From Limnovirga soli (GTDB lineage Bacteria > Bacteroidota > Bacteroidia > Chitinophagales > Chitinophagaceae), in NCBI RefSeq assembly GCF_013106755.1, contig NZ_WHPF01000005.1:62001-126000 (forward strand): 64,000 nt of DNA. Direction: 5' to 3'. Of this stretch, positions 8,444-16,752 are shown piece by piece. The notes beneath the pieces were generated by a model. It worked only from the letters and a program-made list of their open reading frames with translations. It was not told where the DNA came from and did no database searches. The number at the start of each line of letters is the position of its first letter. Position 1 is the first letter of the stretch. A program made the position numbers and the translations under genes.

Positions 8444-8499
8444 GAACCCTGAAGAGTGCGACGCAACCGGGCTGGCAATTAATTACCAAAGCCGGGCTC
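8444..8499 (-). repeat. TGCGACGCAA-family repeat copy
   Basis: GAACCCTGAAGAGTGCGACG, then CAACCGGGC, and 25 nt on GCCGGGCTCAA (from 8491). The copy lies between psd and cdsA with its GCCGGGC end toward the cdsA stop codon, 36 bp away. Confidence 0.8.
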
Positions 8500-8534
8500 A
8501 ACATATTGCTGTATGTAAGTAGAGGGGTGCAGGT

Positions 8535-9413
8535 TTACAAAAACCAGATGACATATACCCAAACAAATGGAGTGGCCAGTAATAAGGAATCGAACCTGTC
8601 GAGAAAACCACCGTGGCCGGGCATAATTTGACCGCTATCTTTTACATTGGCCAGCCTTTTTAATTTGCTTTCCAATAAATCGCCGGTTGTACCTACTATT
8701 GCACCCAGAGAAGAGATTACGATAAGTGATACATAATCCTGCATTTCAAATACAAAATACCCTAACAAACTTACGGTAGCAATGGCCAGAATGGCGCCGC
8801 CGGCTGTGCCCTCCCAGGTTTTTTTTGGGGAGATTTTTGAGAATGGTGTTTTACCAATAAATGAGCCTACAATATAGGCCATGGTATCGTTTATCCAAAT
8901 AGAGGCAATAAGGGTGATGGGTATTGCCCAGCCAAAATCAAAAAATAACATGGTGCCTTTAAAAGCCATCCCTACATTTCGTAAGCCAATCATACAACCC
9001 CATGCTAATGAAATATAGAGCAGCCCTATAATGGAATGGCCGATTGATTTTGTACTAAGCTGTCTGCTTAATAACACTTCGCTTACCGGCAGGCCAATAG
9101 CTGTTACCAGCATAAGCCACCAACCTACTTCGCTAACTGAAATACTGCCAATAGTATAGGCCTTGTTGGTCATCCATAACATAAAGCCCCAGCCTAAAAG
9201 CATAACACCATACTTATGAAATAAATTAATGGTTTTATAGTCGGCATCAATTAAACCTACCAATCGCTGGTATTCTATCCAGCAACCAAAATGGATGATG
9301 GAAAAAAGCAATAAAAATGTCCAGTGATTGATTAATAATCCACAAAGCATTACCGCTACAAAAACAATAGCAGTTAATGCACGGGTCTTAAATGTTTGAA
9401 AATTAAACGCCAT
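8535..9413 (-). CDS. cdsA: Phosphatidate cytidylyltransferase
   Basis: CdsA makes CDP-diacylglycerol from phosphatidate and CTP in the inner membrane. The 292-residue protein has about eight hydrophobic segments. The C-terminal half carries the family signature: IWINDTMAYIVGSFIGKTPF, SPKKTWEGTAGG, GDLLESKLKRLANVKDSG and PGHGGFLDRFDSLL, including the conserved Asp residues that bind metal. The gene shares the strand with psd downstream and a DUF2007 gene upstream (56-bp gap). Length is typical for the family. Confidence 0.95.
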   Translation of the reverse strand: MAFNFQTFKTRALTAIVFVAVMLCGLLINHWTFLLLFSIIHFGCWIEYQRLVGLIDADYKTINLFHKYGVMLLGWGFMLWMTNKAYTIGSISVSEVGWWLMLVTAIGLPVSEVLLSRQLSTKSIGHSIIGLLYISLAWGCMIGLRNVGMAFKGTMLFFDFGWAIPITLIASIWINDTMAYIVGSFIGKTPFSKISPKKTWEGTAGGAILAIATVSLLGYFVFEMQDYVSLIVISSLGAIVGTTGDLLESKLKRLANVKDSGQIMPGHGGFLDRFDSLLLATPFVWVYVIWFL

Positions 9414-9469
9414 TGGCAGGATTTATTGTTAATACAATTATTTGCAAGTTAATAATGCTGGCAAAAAAT

Positions 9470-9703
9470 TTATACCTCATCATCATTGGTTGCTGAAATG
9501 CCTGAAGCAGCAGCATCCAGCAAAGTTTTGGCCTGGGCAGCATTATCTGGATGCACATATAATTCTATATAACCGAAAGTAAGATAACTGCTATCCATTT
9601 TATTCATAGATACCACCTCAATATTATTATCTTCCAGCATGCCTTTATAAATACTGGCATCTGCAAAACTGCTGCTTTTAAATATCATTTGCCATCCGCT
9701 CAT
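9470..9703 (-). CDS. DUF2007 family small protein
   Basis: A 77-residue protein of the DUF2007 type, a ferredoxin-like small domain. FKSSSFADASIYKGMLEDNNIEV followed by LYVHPDNAAQAKTLLD is the usual pattern (an ACT/GlnB-like beta-alpha-beta unit). Function is unknown. Its start codon overlaps the stop of the CPBP protease gene by 4 bp, so the two are translated from one transcript. Confidence 0.8.
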   Translation of the reverse strand: MSGWQMIFKSSSFADASIYKGMLEDNNIEVVSMNKMDSSYLTFGYIELYVHPDNAAQAKTLLDAAASGISATNDDEV

Positions 9704-10629
9704 ATACTTGTATTTATGTTGTTTTCAGTTATGGTGGTTACCAATACCCTGTCGCATTCTTTTTTATACAGTTTAAATAAGGCATACATTATTACAGCAC
9801 CAATAATACCATAATATAAAGGGTATGTGTCGCTAATAGCTTCGGGGGTTAATTTACCTGAGCTGCTTAGCGCATAAATAACGGTTAATGTATAAGCGTT
9901 GTTTAAAAAATGCGCTGCAATAGGCATCCACATGTTTTTACTGTAATAATATAAATACCCCAGTGTCATCCCCAAACAAAGTCTGAAAAGGAATCCATAA
10001 TAGGAGACATGCATCAGGCTAAACAATACACCCGTTAGAAAAATACCCCAAAATGGCTTTTTAACCATATCAATCATAATAGGTTGCAGTGTACCCCTGA
10101 AAAGCATTTCCTCAAATATGGAGGGTACCAATACTAAAACAATCAGCGAATAAAAATAATCTGCTGCATTGTGCATATTGGCCATACTCATTACCTGTTT
10201 GTTGTAGGCATCTTCCAGTCCTTTAAAATAGGTTTCGGCATTTACGGGTATGGGTATCATGCTGTTTAATTCTGCCAGCGCCCCGCCCAATAAAAGGCTG
10301 GCTGCAACAATAATAGTAACCATACCTAATTGTACAATATTACCTTTTGTTCTAAAACCCATTTGAGTCATGGGCTCAAAACCTGCTATTTTACCCATAG
10401 CAAGTGCAGGCATGGCCATGATAAAAAAACTGGTAAGTATTTGTAAAATGCGTGAAATTTCGGTATTCGCTGGCTTCATCAATTCATCGGCTAAGTGTTG
10501 AATATCAACATGCAATACCGTATTTCCAATAACGCCTGTTGCGATGGAACTGATGATAATTCCCAGCCCGCACAAACTTAATAATATCGCAAAACGGCTT
10601 ACAGCATTGAATCTTTGCTCCTGCATCAT
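9700..10629 (-). CDS. CPBP family intramembrane metalloprotease
   Basis: A 309-residue polytopic membrane protein of the CAAX protease/bacteriocin-processing (CPBP, Abi) family. The catalytic pattern is visible: EEMLFRG (two Glu and Arg) in one helix, then LMHVSYYG with a His in the next, and HFLNNA in the last. About eight membrane segments are present. Family members cleave substrates in the membrane or act in immunity; the substrate here is unknown. The second codon is also ATG, so the start could be 3 bp later. It overlaps the DUF2007 gene by 4 bp and is divergent from dusB. Confidence 0.85.
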   Translation of the reverse strand: MMQEQRFNAVSRFAILLSLCGLGIIISSIATGVIGNTVLHVDIQHLADELMKPANTEISRILQILTSFFIMAMPALAMGKIAGFEPMTQMGFRTKGNIVQLGMVTIIVAASLLLGGALAELNSMIPIPVNAETYFKGLEDAYNKQVMSMANMHNAADYFYSLIVLVLVPSIFEEMLFRGTLQPIMIDMVKKPFWGIFLTGVLFSLMHVSYYGFLFRLCLGMTLGYLYYYSKNMWMPIAAHFLNNAYTLTVIYALSSSGKLTPEAISDTYPLYYGIIGAVIMYALFKLYKKECDRVLVTTITENNINTSI

Positions 10630-10652
10630 ATGCTTTTCTTAAAATAAGAGTG

Positions 10653-10660
10653 TAAATTTG
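10653..10660 (+). promoter_or_regulatory. -7 box TAAATTTG of dusB
   Basis: TAAATTTG matches TAnnTTTG exactly and lies 50 nt before the dusB ATG, giving a leader of about 45 nt. It sits inside an imperfect inverted repeat, AAGAGT (10646-10651) and ACTCTT (10663-10668), in the divergent CPBP/dusB gap. Confidence 0.4.
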
Positions 10661-10710
10661 CAACTCTTTTATTGTAAACAAGTATTTTTTTGGTAAACGG
10701 CTATTGAGTA

Positions 10711-11748
10711 ATGGTAAAGATTGATACAATTGAACTGCCTGATTTTCCTTTATTACTGGCTCCAATGGAGGATGTAAGCGATCCACCATTTCGTGCCGTT
10801 TGTAAGGATAATGGTGCCGACCTGATGTACACCGAGTTCATCAGCAGCGAAGGCCTTATACGCCATGCCATCAAAAGCGAGCAAAAACTGGATATTTTCG
10901 ATTATGAACGCCCAATTGGTATTCAAATTTTTGGAGGCGACGAGGATAGTCTGGCAATGGCTGCAAAAATTGTTGACGTTACCAACCCCGATTTATTAGA
11001 TATTAATTTTGGTTGCCCCGTAAAAAAAGTAGCCTGCAAGGGCGCAGGTGCCGGCGTTTTAAAAGATATTGACCTGATGGTGCGATTAACCGATGCCGTG
11101 GTTAAAGCTACCCGCCTGCCCGTTACCGTTAAAACACGTCTCGGATGGGATGAAGACAGTAAGAACATTGAGGAAGTAGCCGAACGACTGCAGGATATAG
11201 GTATAAAAGCACTTGCTATACATGGCCGTACACGTGCACAAATGTATAAAGGCCAGGCCGATTGGACACTGATTGCCAAAGTAAAAAACAATCCACGCAT
11301 CCATATTCCCATTTTTGGTAACGGCGATATTGATAGTCCGCAAAAAGCATTGGAATATAAAAACCGATATGGGGTAGATGGAATTATGATTGGTCGTGCT
11401 GCTATTGGCTACCCCTGGATTTTCCGCGAGATTAAACATTATATTCAACATGGCGTAATGCCCGCCGCACCCACATTAGAAGAAAGAGTAGCCGTTGCCA
11501 AAAAACACCTGCACAAGTCTTTTGAGTGGAAAGGCCCCATCGCAGGTATAAACGAAATGCGCCGACACTACGCCAATTACCTAAAAGGCCTACCCGGAAT
11601 AAAAGAATACCGCAACCGTCTGGTTACACTAAAAACTGTGCCCGAGGTAGAAGAAGTACTAAACGAAGTGCTTACCCATTACCAGGGCGTAGAAATAGAA
11701 CAAACACCCATTGTGCTGGAAAATTATCACGAGCATTGTGCCATTTAA
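10711..11748 (+). CDS. dusB: tRNA-dihydrouridine synthase DusB
   Basis: A 345-residue flavoenzyme that reduces uridine to dihydrouridine in tRNA D-loops. Visible motifs are LAPMEDVSDPPFRAVC (FMN site), LLDINFGCPVKKVACKGAGA (catalytic Cys in the CPVKK segment), VTVKTRLGWD, LAIHGRTRAQMYKG, FGNGDIDSP and GIMIGRAAIGYPWIF. The C-terminal helical tRNA-binding domain (from about residue 245) is complete. It stands alone, divergent from the CPBP gene. Confidence 0.95.
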   Translation: MVKIDTIELPDFPLLLAPMEDVSDPPFRAVCKDNGADLMYTEFISSEGLIRHAIKSEQKLDIFDYERPIGIQIFGGDEDSLAMAAKIVDVTNPDLLDINFGCPVKKVACKGAGAGVLKDIDLMVRLTDAVVKATRLPVTVKTRLGWDEDSKNIEEVAERLQDIGIKALAIHGRTRAQMYKGQADWTLIAKVKNNPRIHIPIFGNGDIDSPQKALEYKNRYGVDGIMIGRAAIGYPWIFREIKHYIQHGVMPAAPTLEERVAVAKKHLHKSFEWKGPIAGINEMRRHYANYLKGLPGIKEYRNRLVTLKTVPEVEEVLNEVLTHYQGVEIEQTPIVLENYHEHCAI

Positions 11749-11765
11749 GCTTTAATTTTTTGGTG

Positions 11766-11814
11766 CCCGGCGGCAAATCATTGGTTAATCGCCGCTTGCG
11801 TCGCACACTTGTAC
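11766..11814 (+). repeat. TGCGACGCAA-family repeat copy
   Basis: CCCGGC at 11766-11771, then the core CTTGCGTCGCACACTTGTAC (11795-11814). The CCCGGC end is 18 bp from the dusB stop. With the opposite copy at 12592 it flanks the DsbA-family gene. Confidence 0.8.
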
Positions 11815-11889
11815 GTTCCGGTTTTATGGCAACAAAACAACTGTTACTATTTAACCATACTACCCACGGCCAATAAAACAAACAAACAC

Positions 11890-12540
11890 ATGAAACCACT
11901 TTTAATCTATTGCTATGATGCCTATTGTGGCTGGTGTTATGGCTTTAGTCCGGTAATAAAAAAAATTGCAGCCCAATTTAGTACACAGTTACAAACTGAA
12001 GTATTATCCGGCGGTATGATTTTACCCGAAGCACCGGTACATATTAGTGCTACAGCAGGCTATATTAAAGATGCCTATAAACGCGTAGAAGAATATACCG
12101 GTATTCAGTTTGGCCAGGATTATTTATGGCATATTCTTAACCCCGATAAAAGCGATTGGTTTCCCAATTCAGAAAAACCGGCTATAGCCCTATGCGTTTT
12201 TAAGGAATTATATCCCGATGATGCCATAGGATTTGCTGCCGATGTACAATATGCATTACATTTCGAAGGCCGCGACCTAACAGATGATGAAGCCTACCGC
12301 CATTTACTTGAAAAATATACCATAGACCCCATCTCTTTTTATAAAAAACTACACAGTGAGGCCTATAAAGAAAAAGCTTATTACGAGTTTTCGCTGGTAA
12401 AACAATTAAGGGTAAATGGTTATCCGGCAGTTTTAATACAGGCAACGGATAATAAATTTTACCTGGTAGCCAATGGCTTTACTGATGCTGAAACTTTGCA
12501 GCTACGCATACAAAATGTATTAGCCGAAATAACTGCTTAA
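11890..12540 (+). CDS. DsbA/FrnE-family thioredoxin-fold protein
   Basis: From the ATG at 11890 the protein has 216 residues and begins MKPLLIYCYDAYCGWCYGFS, with a redox CGWC motif. An upstream in-frame ATG would run through the neighbouring repeat and is rejected. The rest fits the DsbA-like insertion fold (YIKDAYKRVEEYTGIQFGQD, then VNGYPAVLIQ with the cis-Pro loop near the end). No signal peptide is seen, so it is cytoplasmic like FrnE proteins. Its redox partner or substrate is unknown. It is flanked on both sides by opposite copies of the intergenic repeat. Confidence 0.82.
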   Translation: MKPLLIYCYDAYCGWCYGFSPVIKKIAAQFSTQLQTEVLSGGMILPEAPVHISATAGYIKDAYKRVEEYTGIQFGQDYLWHILNPDKSDWFPNSEKPAIALCVFKELYPDDAIGFAADVQYALHFEGRDLTDDEAYRHLLEKYTIDPISFYKKLHSEAYKEKAYYEFSLVKQLRVNGYPAVLIQATDNKFYLVANGFTDAETLQLRIQNVLAEITA

Positions 12541-12591
12541 TGGTGTATTACATTAAGCAGCAGACCCTGCCAAATAGCAAACAAAGCGCCG

Positions 12592-12635
12592 AAGTGTGCG
12601 ACGCAACCAAGCTTAATAGCAATACTACAGCCGGG
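12592..12635 (-). repeat. TGCGACGCAA-family repeat copy
   Basis: AAGTGTGCGACGCAACCAAG at 12592-12611 and GCCGGG at 12630-12635. It lies between the DsbA-family gene and recQ with its GCCGGG end toward recQ. Confidence 0.75.
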
Positions 12636-12721
12636 TACAAAATTTAAACCATATTAGTAGAACATACATTTATTTTGTAGCAGGTTTCAATCCAAAAAAG
12701 ATATCTATTTTTTAAAATTTC

Positions 12722-14899
12722 ATGAGTACTGCTACCGCTAACCCGCAACTTATTCTGCAATCTGTATTTGGCTATGCCAGCTTTAGGCATAACCAGCAAG
12801 CCATTATTGAACATATCCTTAATGGCAAAGATGCTATTGTACTAATGCCCACCGGCGGTGGCAAAAGTTTATGTTACCAGGTACCCGCACTTTGTTTACC
12901 TGGTGTAACTATAGTGGTTAGTCCACTAATAGCCCTGATGAAAGATCAGGTAGATGCCTTAAAAGTAAATGGCATAGCTGCAGCATTTTTAAACAGTACC
13001 CAAAGCCAAAGCGAGCAGGTTTATATTATGCAGCAACTGCGTAATAATCAGCTTAAACTATTGTATCTGGCGCCAGAACGTTTATTGGGCAACGAAATAC
13101 AGTTTATTCATTTTTTAAAAGAAATACAGGTATCGCTATTTGCAATAGATGAGGCGCATTGTATTTCGCAATGGGGCCACGATTTCAGACCCGAATACCT
13201 GGTACTTGGAGAACTAAAAAAACATTTTACTAATATTCCCACCCTGGCATTAACAGCCACGGCGGATGAACTTACCCGTAACGATATTATTGATAAACTA
13301 CAGTTTACCCAATACCGTCTTTTTGAAAACAGCTTTAACCGGCCCAATATTGCTTATTATATAAAACCAAAGAAAAACTTTTATACAGACCTGCGTAAAT
13401 ACCTTGACCAACACAAAACTGATAGTGGTATAATTTATTGCCTTAGCCGCAATGGTACCGAAGAACTGGCAAAGGAGCTTATTGATGATGGCTTTAATGC
13501 GGCTGCCTATCATGCCGGTCTGGATAAAAGCATTCGCGAAGAAAGGCAGGAACAATTTTTACGCGACGATATTAATATAATGGTGGCTACCATTGCCTTT
13601 GGTATGGGTATAAACAAAAGCAATGTACGTTTTGTGGTACATGCCGATTTACCAAAAAACATTGAAGGCTATTATCAGGAAACCGGCCGTGCCGGCAGGG
13701 ATGGACTAAATAGCGAGGCCATATTATATTACAGCGCCGGCGATGTGCTAAAACTAAAAAGCTTTGCCAAAGTAGAGGGCAACGAAAACCAATCTAAAAT
13801 AATGTTGCAAAAGCTGGATAAAATGAGCCGGCTTTGCGAAATAAAAACCTGCAGGCGTAAATACCTTTTAAACTATTTTGGAGAAGAAGCACCAGACTTT
13901 TGCGGCAGCTGCGATACCTGTTTAAACAAACCAGATTTAAAAGAAGCTACCATTATTGCCCAAAAAATTTTAAGTACAGTTGCCCGGTTAAACCAGGCTT
14001 TTGGTATACGCTATGTGGCAGATATTTTGCGCGGCAGCAATAACGAGAAAATACGCAACGAACATAAACAGTTAACGGTTTATGGCATTGGTAAAGACCT
14101 GCCCAAAGAAGAATGGCTGCATTATATAAAAGAGCTCTTGCATTTTGGCTATTTACAAACAAGCGATGCTGAATACCCTGTGTTACAGCTAACAGCAAAA
14201 AGCCATGGCGTTTTATACCAGAAAGAAAAAGTGTTTCTAACAGCACCGGTGCAGGTGGTTATTGCCAAAGAGCCGGTTATTTATCAGCAACACCCATATG
14301 AACAGTTGTTGTTTGAAGCACTAAAAAAATTACGCAACAGTATTGCGCACGAAGAAAATGTGCCGGCCTATATTATTTTTAGCGATAGTAGTTTATTAGA
14401 CCTGGCCACCTACCTGCCCATTACCAAATCCGATCTTCCAAAAATCTCTGGTTTTGGCGCCTTTAAAATAGAAAAATATGGCATGCCATTTTTAAATATG
14501 GTGCAGGATTATTGTATACAACAAGCCATACCAACCCGCATACATTTAAAAGAACCCAAAAAAGAAAGCAAACCCAAAACACCCCATATAAACCGCAAGC
14601 CAACTGAAACTATGCGTACAACCTATAACCTTTTCAGGCAGGGCAATGCGGTAAAAGATATTGCTGCTATAAGGGGCCTTTCTTTACAAACCATAGAAAC
14701 ACATTTGTGCGCCTACATAACCTTTGGCGAGCTGGATATAAATGATTTGGTAAGCCAAAAAAAGCAACTGGAAATAAAACAGGCTATTGCCCAATATGGC
14801 ACTTCAAGCCTGCGTTTATTAAAAGAAAATTTACCACTATACCACGATTATGGCGAAATAAAAATGGTAATTACTGCACTGGAAAAGCAAACCTTATAA
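12722..14899 (+). CDS. recQ: ATP-dependent DNA helicase RecQ
   Basis: A 725-residue 3'-5' DNA helicase of the RecQ family. Motif I is MPTGGGKS (residues 42-49), motif II AIDEAHCISQWGHDFRPEY, motif III ALTATAD, motif VI ETGRAGRDG. The RecQ-Ct zinc site is seen in CEIKTCRRKYLLNYFG and DFCGSCDTC. A winged helix follows, then an HRDC domain (about residues 525-600) and a further C-terminal helix-turn-helix region (RQGNAVKDIAAIRGLSLQTI), typical of longer Bacteroidota RecQ proteins. It stands alone. Confidence 0.97.
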   Translation: MSTATANPQLILQSVFGYASFRHNQQAIIEHILNGKDAIVLMPTGGGKSLCYQVPALCLPGVTIVVSPLIALMKDQVDALKVNGIAAAFLNSTQSQSEQVYIMQQLRNNQLKLLYLAPERLLGNEIQFIHFLKEIQVSLFAIDEAHCISQWGHDFRPEYLVLGELKKHFTNIPTLALTATADELTRNDIIDKLQFTQYRLFENSFNRPNIAYYIKPKKNFYTDLRKYLDQHKTDSGIIYCLSRNGTEELAKELIDDGFNAAAYHAGLDKSIREERQEQFLRDDINIMVATIAFGMGINKSNVRFVVHADLPKNIEGYYQETGRAGRDGLNSEAILYYSAGDVLKLKSFAKVEGNENQSKIMLQKLDKMSRLCEIKTCRRKYLLNYFGEEAPDFCGSCDTCLNKPDLKEATIIAQKILSTVARLNQAFGIRYVADILRGSNNEKIRNEHKQLTVYGIGKDLPKEEWLHYIKELLHFGYLQTSDAEYPVLQLTAKSHGVLYQKEKVFLTAPVQVVIAKEPVIYQQHPYEQLLFEALKKLRNSIAHEENVPAYIIFSDSSLLDLATYLPITKSDLPKISGFGAFKIEKYGMPFLNMVQDYCIQQAIPTRIHLKEPKKESKPKTPHINRKPTETMRTTYNLFRQGNAVKDIAAIRGLSLQTIETHLCAYITFGELDINDLVSQKKQLEIKQAIAQYGTSSLRLLKENLPLYHDYGEIKMVITALEKQTL

Positions 14900-14916
14900 G
14901 CAAAAGATAATAATTA

Positions 14917-15149
14917 GCCGGGCCTTTAGTACAATAGGCAACTTTACTTGCGTCGCACTCTTGTACGGCATAACTTATTGCAGCTAAGCAATCAGGTATT
15001 GATTGTGAATTGATCATAATAATTACACCTACCAAACTACCAACGCTTTTAAAAATAAGGCCACAAAAATGCAATGGACACGCCCATAACAACTGTATTG
15101 CATTGCCGCCACGAAGGGGGAACCCTGAACCGAGCGTGGCAAGTAAAGC
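14917..15149. repeat. Facing pair of TGCGACGCAA-family repeats
   Basis: This pair fills most of the 309-base gap 14900-15208, which has no gene. Left half: GCCGGGCC (14917-14924), then TTTACTTGCGTCGCACTCTT and GTACGG (14943-14968). Right half (15120-15149): GAACCCTGAACCGAGCGTGG then CAAGTAAAGC, the GAGCGTGG variant, preceded by a TTGCCGCCAC module. The halves face each other. Confidence 0.8.
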
Positions 15150-15196
15150 TTACTAGGTGAATGACCTGCTGGTAACACCATTTGTTTTTACTGTAT

Positions 15197-15204
15197 TATC
15201 TTCA
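15197..15204 (+). promoter_or_regulatory. Possible -7 box TATCTTCA of the amidase gene
   Basis: TATCTTCA departs from TAnnTTTG at two positions and ends 4 nt before the ATG at 15209. TTTG at 15181-15184 is a possible upstream element, though the spacing (12 nt) is short. Confidence 0.3.
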
Positions 15205-15208
15205 CGCC

Positions 15209-16384
15209 ATGAAATGGATACTTGTTTGGTTCATGGCCATTTGTGTCACATCGTTATGCGCACAGGATACGACCAAACCCTATTGGTATGGGAGGTCGGG
15301 AGGTAAATTACCCGAAATTGCTTACGGTTTGGGCGAGGATAGATTGGGCGGCGCCAAAATGGGCTATATTGATACCGGCGTTGTGTTAAAAATTATTGAC
15401 TCGGTAAAAGAACGGTATCAAATACAATTGTCTAAATATCATACTGCCTATATTGCCAAAGCCGATGTAACAAGGGACTCGGCATTTGTACCCAAACCAT
15501 TTTATCTTACCAACCGCTGGCGTGCTATTGGCGGTGACGCCAAATATGATTCGCTTTTTATTACAATGGATGAACGGCTGCCCTATAAAAGCTGGATGGA
15601 AATAAATCCATCGAGAATTGTAATTGAATTATATGGGGTTCAATCTAATACCAACTGGATTACGCAGGTAACATCTACCCTACAGGAAATTGGCAATATT
15701 TATTTTGTACAAGCCGAAGATGATGTGGTGCGGGTAACCATTGAATTAAAACATCACCAGCACTGGGGATATACCATTCATTATATAAATGGCAGATTGG
15801 TGGTAATGGTAAAAAGACAGCCGGAAGTATTGGCTATTCAAAACCTGCGCATTGCCATTGACGCCGGTCATGGAGGCACCAATACAGGTGCTGCAGGTGT
15901 AAAATCTAAAATTGCCGAGAAAAAAATTACTATAGAATTTGCCAGAGAACTGGAGAAATATTTATGCTCCAAAGGGGTTGAGGATGTGATTATGACCCGG
16001 ATGACAGATACTACCATTGGTAATACAGACAGGGTGTTGTGGCTGCAACAGGCCCAGCCGGATATTTTAATAAGTCTGCACCTGAATTCCTCTGACGAAG
16101 ACACAGTAAAAGGCAGTAGTACCTATTATAAACATATTGGTTTCAGGCCCTTGGGTATGAGCATTTTGCAGCAAATGTTTACCGCCGGCATGGCTGATTA
16201 TGGCAACGTAGGTAATTTTAATTTTTTACTAAACCAGCCAACAGATTTTCCTAATTCACTACTGGAGATTGGATTTTTAAGTAATGTAGACGATGAAAAA
16301 AATATTTTAAATCCCCAATTTCAACATACTACAGCTGTAAAAATATATGAAGGCATTCTTGACTTTTTAAGGCAATGCCAGTAG
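15209..16384 (+). CDS. N-acetylmuramoyl-L-alanine amidase (Amidase_3)
   Basis: From the ATG at 15209 the 391-residue protein has a signal peptide (MKWILVWFMAICVTSLCAQD). The C-terminal Amidase_3 domain, from about residue 210, has the zinc and catalytic landmarks: IAIDAGHGGTNTGA (His), KKITIEFARELEKYL (Glu), ISLHLNSSDED (His) and SLLEIGFLSN (Glu). The N-terminal region contains SH3-like (YQIQLSKYHTAYI) and AMIN-like beta segments. It cleaves the amide between MurNAc and the stem peptide during cell separation in the periplasm. An ATG at 15182 would put a hydrophobic extension in front and is less likely. Confidence 0.9.
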   Translation: MKWILVWFMAICVTSLCAQDTTKPYWYGRSGGKLPEIAYGLGEDRLGGAKMGYIDTGVVLKIIDSVKERYQIQLSKYHTAYIAKADVTRDSAFVPKPFYLTNRWRAIGGDAKYDSLFITMDERLPYKSWMEINPSRIVIELYGVQSNTNWITQVTSTLQEIGNIYFVQAEDDVVRVTIELKHHQHWGYTIHYINGRLVVMVKRQPEVLAIQNLRIAIDAGHGGTNTGAAGVKSKIAEKKITIEFARELEKYLCSKGVEDVIMTRMTDTTIGNTDRVLWLQQAQPDILISLHLNSSDEDTVKGSSTYYKHIGFRPLGMSILQQMFTAGMADYGNVGNFNFLLNQPTDFPNSLLEIGFLSNVDDEKNILNPQFQHTTAVKIYEGILDFLRQCQ

Positions 16385-16456
16385 CAGCCTATCGGAATAA
16401 TTTCCATTAAAATTAAAAATTAACCAGTAATAATAAATGCTTGTTGGTTTGGAATA

Positions 16457-16480
16457 ATATTTAGACATTTGTCTAAATAT
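16457..16480. promoter_or_regulatory. Perfect inverted repeat, probable ArsR/SdpR operator
   Basis: ATATTTAGACA (16457-16467) and TGTCTAAATAT (16470-16480) are perfect complements around a 2-nt centre: an 11-bp-per-arm palindrome of the size bound by ArsR-family dimers. It ends 7 nt before the GTG start of the ArsR-type gene, so autoregulation of the two-gene operon is the simplest reading. Confidence 0.7.
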
Positions 16481-16487
16481 CTAATTA

Positions 16488-16751
16488 GTGAACCTTCTTT
16501 TTAAAGCAATGAACGATGCTACGCGTCGGGAAATTTTGGAACTGCTGCGGGACAGGGATTTAACCGCCGGCCAAATTGCCGAGCAGTTTAATATGTCCTG
16601 GCCAAGTGTATCGCACCACCTGGAATTATTAAAAAGGGCGGGCTTGGTGGTAGCCGTTAAAGAAGGGCAGTATGTATTTTACTCCATCAATACCACTGTG
16701 ATGGATGAGATGTTAAAGTGGTTAATGCAATTCACAAAAAAGAAAAAATAA
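16488..16751 (+). CDS. sdpR: SdpR-like ArsR-family autorepressor
   Basis: An 87-residue winged-helix repressor. I take the GTG at 16488 as start because the product then aligns from residue 1 with SdpR-type proteins (M-N-x-x-FKAMxDxTRREILELL); an ATG at 16509 would remove part of helix 1. The recognition region TAGQIAEQFNMSWPSVSHHLELLKRAGLV and the wing GQYVFYSINTTVMDEMLKWL are clear. No metal-binding cysteines are present, in line with the SdpR subgroup. The downstream gene, 1 bp away, encodes an SdpI-like protein. The operator palindrome lies immediately upstream. Confidence 0.85.
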   Translation: MNLLFKAMNDATRREILELLRDRDLTAGQIAEQFNMSWPSVSHHLELLKRAGLVVAVKEGQYVFYSINTTVMDEMLKWLMQFTKKKK

Positions 16752-16752
16752 C

